From positions 372,001-436,000 of the forward strand of contig JAUOZS010000001.1 in assembly GCA_032334055.1 (NCBI GenBank): 64,000 nucleotides of DNA, in the 5' to 3' direction. Of the stretch, positions 58,465 to 64,000 are shown piece after piece; the first letter of the stretch is position 1, and each line of letters begins with the position of its first letter. The notes under the pieces were generated by a model. The model was not told where the DNA came from. It searched no databases and worked only from the letters and a program-made list of their open reading frames with translations. A program made the translations under genes and the position numbers. The DNA is from Selenomonadales bacterium 4137-cl. GTDB lineage: Bacteria; Bacillota; Negativicutes; Sporomusales; UBA7701.

Positions 58465-59883
58465 ATGGGCATAGTAGGCGATGTCTGCAGGAAAACAACC
58501 GCCCTGACCGCGGAACAAATCGAGGCTCTCGAAGTCATGGCCGACGCCCTGCAGATCGCCGCCGATCTCGCTCACGCCCAGGTAACCGTATACGCCAGAG
58601 CCTCAGAGTCCTCCCTCCTCGTCATAATCGCCCAGGCCAAGCCGCACACCAGCTTTATCCAATACAGGCCAAACCTCCTCGGCACGACGGTCAGCGCCAC
58701 CGAAGAACCCCTGATATGGCGGACCATCACCAGCGGTGAACACATCAGCGGCGAACGGGAGTGGGCGCTGGGCATGGAAGTCCTCGCCATGCAGACCTTC
58801 CCGGTCCGCGACGCCGCCGGCCAGACCGTTGCCACCGTCAGTTTCGAATTCGGCGTCGAAGACGACGCTGCCGGCGACCACGGCATCCTCATCGAAACAG
58901 CCTATCAATTCCTGACCTCGGCGCGCGTAGCCGCCGGCACGGTCTACCGTCCGCTTTCGGCCCGCGAAGGCATCATCATCCTCGATGACCGGGGGCGGGT
59001 AGTCTACGCCAACACCGCCGCCGCCAGCATCTACCGTCTCTTCGGCGTAGGGCGCATCGTCGGCCGCCGCGTCTACGACCGCAACGTCAACCTCCGCCTC
59101 GCTCTCAAAGCCGCCAGCACCCGCCAGCCGCAGGAGAACGAACTGGAAATCGGCAACATCGTCCTGGCCCAGCGGGCCATCCCCATCGTCCGCGGCGGCC
59201 AGACAATAAGCACCATCATGATCGTTGCCGACATCACCGAGGTCAAGAAAAAAGAAAAAGAACTTCTCATAAAATCGGCGGTTATCCAGGAAATCCATCA
59301 CCGCGTAAAAAACAACCTCCAGACCATCGCCAGCCTACTAAGGCTCCAGGCGCGCCGCACCCCCTCAGCTGAAGTCAAGGCCGCCCTGCGCGAAAGCGTC
59401 AACCGTATCCTCAGCATCTCGGTCGTGCATGAATTCCTCTCCCAGCAGGACGCCGAATTCATCGACGTATCCGAAGTCGCCAAAAACATCCTCGACCTGG
59501 TCATTGAGAACATGCTCGAACCCGACTTCAACGTCCAGACAGTCTTCAACGGCCGGCGGATGATCCTGCCGTCCGACCAGGCGATAAGCCTCGCCCTGGC
59601 GATCAACGAACTCATCCAGAACTCCATCGAACACGGCTTCGTCGGCCGGCGCGAAGGAGTCATCGGCGTCGAAATCGCCGCCCTGAAAGACTCCTACCAG
59701 ATCGACATCTGGGACAACGGCATCGGTCTGCCGCCCGATTTCGGCCGCAAAGAAACCAACAGCCTCGGCCTGCAGATCATCAGGACCCTCGTCGAAAACG
59801 ACCTTGGCGGTACGTTCCAACTGCAGTCGCGGAACGGGACCAGGGCAAGCATAATCGTACCGTGCAGCACGGAGGGAGGATAA
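58465..59883 (+). CDS. Sensor histidine kinase (HisKA_2 type) with GAF-like and PAS domains
   Basis: 472 aa with GTAGGAGG upstream. N-terminal GAF-like sensor region (about 15-155), PAS (about 165-255), then HisKA_2 EIHHRVKNNLQTIASLL with phospho-acceptor His278 or His279 and ATPase boxes (NELIQNSIEHGF, IWDNGIGLP, NSLGLQIIRTL). No membrane helices, so cytosolic. It pairs with the ANTAR regulator 1 base downstream, the EutW/EutV arrangement. The N-terminal sensor resembles kinases of this pair in other Firmicutes; the signal is unknown. Confidence 0.93.
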   Translation: MGIVGDVCRKTTALTAEQIEALEVMADALQIAADLAHAQVTVYARASESSLLVIIAQAKPHTSFIQYRPNLLGTTVSATEEPLIWRTITSGEHISGEREWALGMEVLAMQTFPVRDAAGQTVATVSFEFGVEDDAAGDHGILIETAYQFLTSARVAAGTVYRPLSAREGIIILDDRGRVVYANTAAASIYRLFGVGRIVGRRVYDRNVNLRLALKAASTRQPQENELEIGNIVLAQRAIPIVRGGQTISTIMIVADITEVKKKEKELLIKSAVIQEIHHRVKNNLQTIASLLRLQARRTPSAEVKAALRESVNRILSISVVHEFLSQQDAEFIDVSEVAKNILDLVIENMLEPDFNVQTVFNGRRMILPSDQAISLALAINELIQNSIEHGFVGRREGVIGVEIAALKDSYQIDIWDNGIGLPPDFGRKETNSLGLQIIRTLVENDLGGTFQLQSRNGTRASIIVPCSTEGG

Positions 59884-59884
59884 C

Positions 59885-60463
59885 ATGCAACCCTTACGCA
59901 TCGTCATCGCCGACAACGAATCGATAATCCGCATGGATCTCAAGGAACTGCTCGAAGAAGCGGGCCACACCGTCGTCGGCGAAGCGTCCGACGGCGTCAA
60001 GGCGATCGAACTGACCCGCAGACACCGCCCCGACCTTGTCGTCATGGACATCAAAATGCCTGAAATGGATGGCATCACCGCCGCCAAAATCATCTCCAAC
60101 GAAAAAATCGCTCCTGTGCTGCTCCTTACCGCTTTCAGCCAGAAGGAAATCGTCGAAAAAGCCAAAGACTCCGGCGTTCTGGCCTACCTCGTCAAGCCGG
60201 TCAAAGAAGCCAACCTCTTCCCGGCCATCGAAATCGCCCTGTCGCGGTTCCAGGAATTCGCCGACCTCGAACGGGAACTGGAAGAAGTCAAAAACTCGCT
60301 CGAGACCCGCAAAATCCTCGACCGGGCCAAGGGCATCCTCATGGACGCCTACAGCCTCAGCGAAAGCGAAGCATACCGCCGCATCCAGCAGTACAGCATG
60401 TCCAAACGCAAGTCGATCCGCGAGGTCGCCGAAGCGATCGTCGAAGCCGCCACCAAGAAATAA
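59885..60463 (+). CDS. Response regulator with ANTAR RNA-binding domain
   Basis: 192 aa. Receiver domain (1-120) with phospho-acceptor Asp55 (LVVMDIKMP) and Lys in YLVKPVKEA, then a coiled linker and an ANTAR domain (about 135-190: ETRKILDRAKGILMDAYSLSESEAYRRIQQ, in part). ANTAR regulators bind tandem hairpins in mRNA leaders to prevent termination. The partner is the kinase just upstream. I found no convincing tandem-hairpin target inside this window. Confidence 0.94.
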   Translation: MQPLRIVIADNESIIRMDLKELLEEAGHTVVGEASDGVKAIELTRRHRPDLVVMDIKMPEMDGITAAKIISNEKIAPVLLLTAFSQKEIVEKAKDSGVLAYLVKPVKEANLFPAIEIALSRFQEFADLERELEEVKNSLETRKILDRAKGILMDAYSLSESEAYRRIQQYSMSKRKSIREVAEAIVEAATKK

Positions 60464-60570
60464 CAAGAAATAATAAGATATACTTTATTGCAGCTCTTGC
60501 GTGAAAGACGCAATCGCGAGCGGCGATTTATCTTCCGCGCCGTGGACAGGCATCTAGAAGGAGAACATTT

Positions 60571-61059
60571 ATGGCGAAACGTCGGTACGAAGTTCACCCC
60601 GTCTCCGGCAAAAACTCGCTGCGCTTCTGGCCCGACGCGGTCAGTCCCCTCAGGGTAATCTGGAACTTCACCATCATCTCCCTAGGCCGGATATCGCCTT
60701 CCTTCCACATCAAGAACTTCCTCTACCGCCTGTTGGGGGTAAAGATCGGCCAAAACGCCTCCGTAGGCCTCATGGTCATGCTGGACATCTTCTTCCCCGA
60801 AACGATCGAAATCGGCGACAATGTCATCATCGGCTACAATACCACCCTGCTCGGCCACGAATTCCTCAAAGACGAATGGCGCAAAGGCAAAATCGTCATC
60901 GAAAAAGACGTCGTCATCGGCGCCAACTGCACCGTGCTGCCCGGCGTCATCATCGGCGAAGGCGCGGTCGTCTCGGCCATGACGCTCGTCAACCGCGACA
61001 TCCCGCCCCGCTCCTTCTACGGCGGCGTGCCAGCGCGGGACCTGAGGGCGGAAAAATGA
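60571..61059 (+). CDS. Hexapeptide-repeat (left-handed beta-helix) acyltransferase
   Basis: 162 aa with AGAAGGAGAAC upstream. Hexapeptide repeats are visible in VKIGQNASVGLMVMLD, IEIGDNVIIGYNTTLLGHEF and IVIEKDVVIGANCTVLPGVIIGEGAVV (in part), with the usual GGVPARDLR end. It transfers an acetyl or similar group to a sugar or small molecule. A membrane-associated N-terminal helix (LRFWPDAVSPLRVIWNF) precedes the repeats. Overlaps the DUF1405 gene by 4 bases. Confidence 0.88.
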   Translation: MAKRRYEVHPVSGKNSLRFWPDAVSPLRVIWNFTIISLGRISPSFHIKNFLYRLLGVKIGQNASVGLMVMLDIFFPETIEIGDNVIIGYNTTLLGHEFLKDEWRKGKIVIEKDVVIGANCTVLPGVIIGEGAVVSAMTLVNRDIPPRSFYGGVPARDLRAEK

Positions 61060-61655
61060 CAGCCCTCTTCTACCGACAATGGTTCTTGCTATCCCTCGTC
61101 GCCGTCAACGCCGCCGGCACCGTCTGGGGCGTCTTCTGGTACTGGGAGCAGCTCCTTGCCACACCGTGGTACTTCCTGCCCTTCGTGCCCGACTCCCCCG
61201 GGCATGCCGCCCTGTTCGGCCTCTTCATCTGGTGGCTGGCGTCCGGGCGGGCGGAACGCCTCGGCCCGGGGCGGACCTTCATCGCCTGGGCGGGCGTGCT
61301 CGGCGTAATCAAATACGGCCTCTGGACGACCGTCGTCATCAGCCAGTATCTCCTTGCCCAGGGCAGCCAGCCCGGCGTAGAGGACTGGCTGCTCTACCTC
61401 AGCCACGGCGGCATGGCGGTCCAGGGACTCGTCTACATGGGGCGGCTGCCGAAGGCGGCGATGCCGGCCGCCCTAACCATCCTGTGGATGTCGGTCAACG
61501 ACTTCTTCGACTACATCCTCTTCACCCATCCCCGCCTGCCGCTGCCCGACCAATTCGCCGCCGCCGCGTGGACCAACATCCTGCTGACACTGCTGATTAG
61601 TTTGCTGGCGATATGGCTTTTCCGGCGCAAAACGACACAACCGGCCAGGGAATAA
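61056..61655 (+). CDS. DUF1405 integral membrane protein (YpjA-like)
   Basis: 199 aa from the ATG at 61056, overlapping the acyltransferase stop (ATGA). Six hydrophobic segments. It matches the DUF1405/YpjA pattern: WYWEQLLATPWYFLPFVPDSP near residues 28-48, GVIKYGLWTTVVI and MSVNDFFDYILFTHP. Function unknown. Coupled to the acyltransferase, so they may act on the same envelope component. A terminator (61639-61678) overlaps its end. Confidence 0.85.
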   Translation: MTALFYRQWFLLSLVAVNAAGTVWGVFWYWEQLLATPWYFLPFVPDSPGHAALFGLFIWWLASGRAERLGPGRTFIAWAGVLGVIKYGLWTTVVISQYLLAQGSQPGVEDWLLYLSHGGMAVQGLVYMGRLPKAAMPAALTILWMSVNDFFDYILFTHPRLPLPDQFAAAAWTNILLTLLISLLAIWLFRRKTTQPARE

Positions 61656-61678
61656 ATCCCCGGTCGGTTGTTTTTTTT
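61639..61678. terminator. Intrinsic terminator
   Basis: Imperfect 13-bp stem (61639-61651 with 61657-61669) and eight T. It serves the DUF1405 gene and perhaps the convergent HxlR gene. Confidence 0.75.
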
Positions 61679-61693
61679 ACCGGACCTGGCCGG

Positions 61694-62059
61694 CTAATCG
61701 GCCAGTTGCCGGCACAAGCCTTTGCCCCATTCGCCCATGGCGTTCAGGACCGGCATGAAGCTGCGGCCAAGATCGGTCAGGGAGTATTCCACCTTGGGCG
61801 GAACCTCCTTATAGACCTCCCGGTGGACAAGGCCGTCCTTCTCCAGTTCGCGGAGCTGCTGGGTCAGGATGCCCTGGGATATATTGGGCAACAGCTTCTG
61901 CATCTCGCTGAACCGCTGGGTTTTCTGGCTCAGGTGCCAGAGGATGATCAGCTTCCATTTGCCGGCGATGAGGTTTTGCACAAAAGTTATCGGGCAAATC
62001 TCCGCATGGTAAGGAATCTTTGCCTTATTCGGAATAACCACCGAGCCTCGTCCCTCCAC
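61694..62059 (-). CDS. HxlR-family transcriptional regulator
   Basis: 121 aa on the minus strand. HxlR signature: the conserved N-terminal cysteine in [49 protein letters not shown] and [14 protein letters not shown]. Many members sense electrophiles or quinones through the cysteine. It is divergent from the flavodoxin-like reductase gene at 62168, its likely target. Confidence 0.94.
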   Translation of the reverse strand: MEGRGSVVIPNKAKIPYHAEICPITFVQNLIAGKWKLIILWHLSQKTQRFSEMQKLLPNISQGILTQQLRELEKDGLVHREVYKEVPPKVEYSLTDLGRSFMPVLNAMGEWGKGLCRQLAD

Positions 62060-62167
62060 AAAAGTATTATTATTAGTAGTATATCATAAAATTATGCGTA
62101 CTTGCTATTTCCTGGGTGAAGATATATTATCCTCTTAGATTCTTTTAGTGGAAAGGATGAACATTGG

Positions 62168-62722
62168 ATGAAAAAACTGGTAGCCCTTATGGGCAGCCCG
62201 CGCAAACAAGGCAACACGGCCACGCTGGTGGGGGAAATCATCCGCGGCGCGCAGGCGTCCGGGGCAGAGGCCGAAATCTTTAACCTGAACGAAATGAAAA
62301 TCACGCCCTGTCAGAGTTGCTTCCACTGCCGGGCCAACGAAGAATGTGCGGTCAAGGACGACATGGAAAAGGTATATTCCGCCGTCAAGGCGGCCGACGC
62401 CGTGGTTATCGGGTCGCCGGTATACATGTTCCAGGTCAACGCTCAGACCAAGCTGCTGTTCGACCGGCTGTTCCCGATGATGGATGCCAAATTTCAACCG
62501 CGCCACGGCGTCAAGAAGACGCTCGTGGTACTCGCCCAGGGCAATCCTGACCCCGGCGCCTTCAAGGCCTCCTGGGACGCTAACGCCCAAGTCCTCAAAG
62601 TCATGGGCCTGGAGGTGACCGACACCCTCATCGCGGCCGGAGCCAACGACCCGAAAGCGGCCGGAGCCGATGCCGCCCTGATGGCCAAAGCCTTTCAGGC
62701 CGGACAGGAGCTTGTAAAGTAA
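62168..62722 (+). CDS. Flavodoxin-fold NAD(P)H-dependent oxidoreductase (iron-sulfur flavoprotein-like)
   Basis: 184 aa with GGAAAGGATG upstream. FMN-binding GSPRKQGNTATL near residues 9-20, and a cysteine cluster CQSCFHCRANEECAVKDDM resembling the Fe-S motif of iron-sulfur flavoproteins (ISF). SPVYMFQVNAQTKLLFDRLF follows. It reduces quinones or other acceptors. Divergent from and probably repressed by the HxlR protein at 61694-62059. Terminator at 62739-62777. Confidence 0.9.
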   Translation: MKKLVALMGSPRKQGNTATLVGEIIRGAQASGAEAEIFNLNEMKITPCQSCFHCRANEECAVKDDMEKVYSAVKAADAVVIGSPVYMFQVNAQTKLLFDRLFPMMDAKFQPRHGVKKTLVVLAQGNPDPGAFKASWDANAQVLKVMGLEVTDTLIAAGANDPKAAGADAALMAKAFQAGQELVK

Positions 62723-62738
62723 ACCAGATAAGCCCTAT

Positions 62739-62777
62739 AAGCTGAAGCGGCAGGCGGTAACCTGCCGCTTCAGCTTT
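62739..62777 (+). terminator. Intrinsic terminator
   Basis: GCTGAAGCGGCAGG/CCTGCCGCTTCAGC 14-bp stem (62741-62754 with 62761-62774) extended by A-T pairs, with T-run. Confidence 0.85.
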
Positions 62778-62933
62778 ATCCCGTTCATATTCCGGCCGGT
62801 CCCGGCCGGGAAAATTACCCCGCCCGATGGCCCCGAGCGTGCATAAAAAACCACGCGGAGCAGAAAATACCAGGGATGTCCTGCCTGCATGCAAATTTTT
62901 TGTTAAAAAAGCCGAATTTACCCGCTGATGCTC

Positions 62934-62962
62934 TTGATTTTCCGCCGCGAATTATATATCAT
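62934..62962 (+). promoter_or_regulatory. Sigma-A promoter of groESL
   Basis: TTGATT (62934-62939), 17-base spacer, TATCAT (62957-62962), immediately before the CIRCE element. Confidence 0.65.
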
Positions 62963-62973
62963 AATTTATGGAA

Positions 62974-63000
62974 TTAGCACTCGCTCGCGGTGAGTGCTAA
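62974..63000. promoter_or_regulatory. CIRCE element (HrcA operator) of groESL
   Basis: TTAGCACTC-N9-GAGTGCTAA, an exact match to the CIRCE inverted repeat. HrcA should repress the operon until heat shock. Confidence 0.97.
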
Positions 63001-63047
63001 CAAGAAGAATACATACTGATACAAATACAAAAGGAGGGTTTTTCCAC

Positions 63048-63332
63048 ATGATCAAGCCGTTAGGCGACAGGGTAGTCATCAAAGTTCTCGAAAAAGAAGA
63101 GAAGACCAAAAGCGGCATCGTCCTTCCCGACACCGCCAAAGAGAAGCCTCAAGAGGGCAAAATCGTGGCCGTAGGCACCGGCAAGGTGCTCGAAAACGGC
63201 CAGCGCGTGGCGCTCGACGTCAAGGAAGGCGACAAAGTCATCTTCTCCAAGTACGCCGGCACCGAAGTTAAAATCGACGGCCAGGAGTATCTCATCCTCA
63301 GCGAACGCGACGTTCTGGCGATTGTTGAGTAA
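63048..63332 (+). CDS. groES: Co-chaperonin GroES
   Basis: 94 aa from the ATG at 63048 (AAAAGGAGGG upstream); an earlier in-frame start at 62994 lies before it. [34 protein letters not shown] (opening, in part), mobile loop, and [22 protein letters not shown]. Caps GroEL. Behind a CIRCE element, so heat-inducible. Confidence 0.98.
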   Translation: MIKPLGDRVVIKVLEKEEKTKSGIVLPDTAKEKPQEGKIVAVGTGKVLENGQRVALDVKEGDKVIFSKYAGTEVKIDGQEYLILSERDVLAIVE

Positions 63333-63337
63333 TATAA

Positions 63338-64000
<663 letters not shown>

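Noticed and set aside
60491..60530. Two adjacent small hairpins after the ANTAR gene as its RNA target
   Set aside because: The arms overlap, the loops are not six bases with A1 and G4, and no terminator follows.

Overview
The window looks like chromosomal DNA from an anaerobic, endospore-forming, outer-membrane-bearing Firmicute of the Negativicutes, most likely Sporomusaceae. The spore genes are an alpha/beta small acid-soluble spore protein, an SspF-like protein, spore photoproduct lyase and GerMN/GerD-like proteins. The outer-membrane genes are a subtilisin autotransporter with a C-terminal beta-barrel and a PagL-like lipid A deacylase. This assignment is inferred from gene content, without a database search. 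Most of the window is GC-rich. About 20.3-22.2 kb and 23.8-25.9 kb is clearly more AT-rich and holds broken genes.

Layout. 0-8.9 kb: a one-strand catabolic operon with split transketolase, ApnO-like oxidoisomerase, D-2-hydroxyacid dehydrogenase, TRAP transporter DctPQM, a PanB-like hydroxymethyltransferase and a LarA-like racemase. 9.0-10.2 kb: a DUF3231 protein, divergent from a peroxiredoxin whose catalytic cysteine codon is TGA (selenocysteine). 10.2-16.3 kb: a metal-cofactor block with a DUF5320 protein, two ferredoxin-containing MinD-type ATPases, three NifX-like proteins, a NifU scaffold, a DUF364 protein, a small protein ending in Cys-Cys and an ArsA-like ATPase. 16.4-20.3 kb: ferritin, DJ-1/PfpI protein, cupin, QueG-like Fe-S protein, LysR regulator and an SspF-like spore protein. 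20.2-24.4 kb: an AT-rich segment flanked by a 46-bp direct repeat, with small stress genes, an S41 peptidase and pseudogenes. 24.6-33.5 kb: exporter plus AraC regulator, nitroreductase, PagL-like protein, ferritin-like proteins including an encapsulin-cargo type, CheX-type signalling proteins, and a second DJ-1/LysR locus. 33.6-43.6 kb: autotransporter protease, TorD-moeA, CoA-disulfide reductase, rhomboid protease, spore photoproduct lyase and a DUF2680 protein. 43.8-57 kb: housekeeping genes acpS, nnr, mazEF, a ComEC-like hydrolase, cell-wall amidase, TPP riboswitch-thiC, alr with a TyrR-like regulator, thiL and tsaE-tsaB-rimI. 57-64 kb: tsaD, a DnaA-box cluster, a histidine kinase/ANTAR pair, and CIRCE-groESL (groEL runs off the window).

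The main points of interest are the selenocysteine peroxiredoxin, which ordinary gene calling would split in two; the 0-8.9 kb operon, whose enzymes suggest breakdown of a branched hydroxymethyl-bearing hydroxy acid with capture of a one-carbon unit; the metal-cofactor block, which has a duplicated palindromic operator at its start; and a spore photoproduct lyase whose usual hydrogen-donor cysteine is missing but which has a cysteine at another active-site position.
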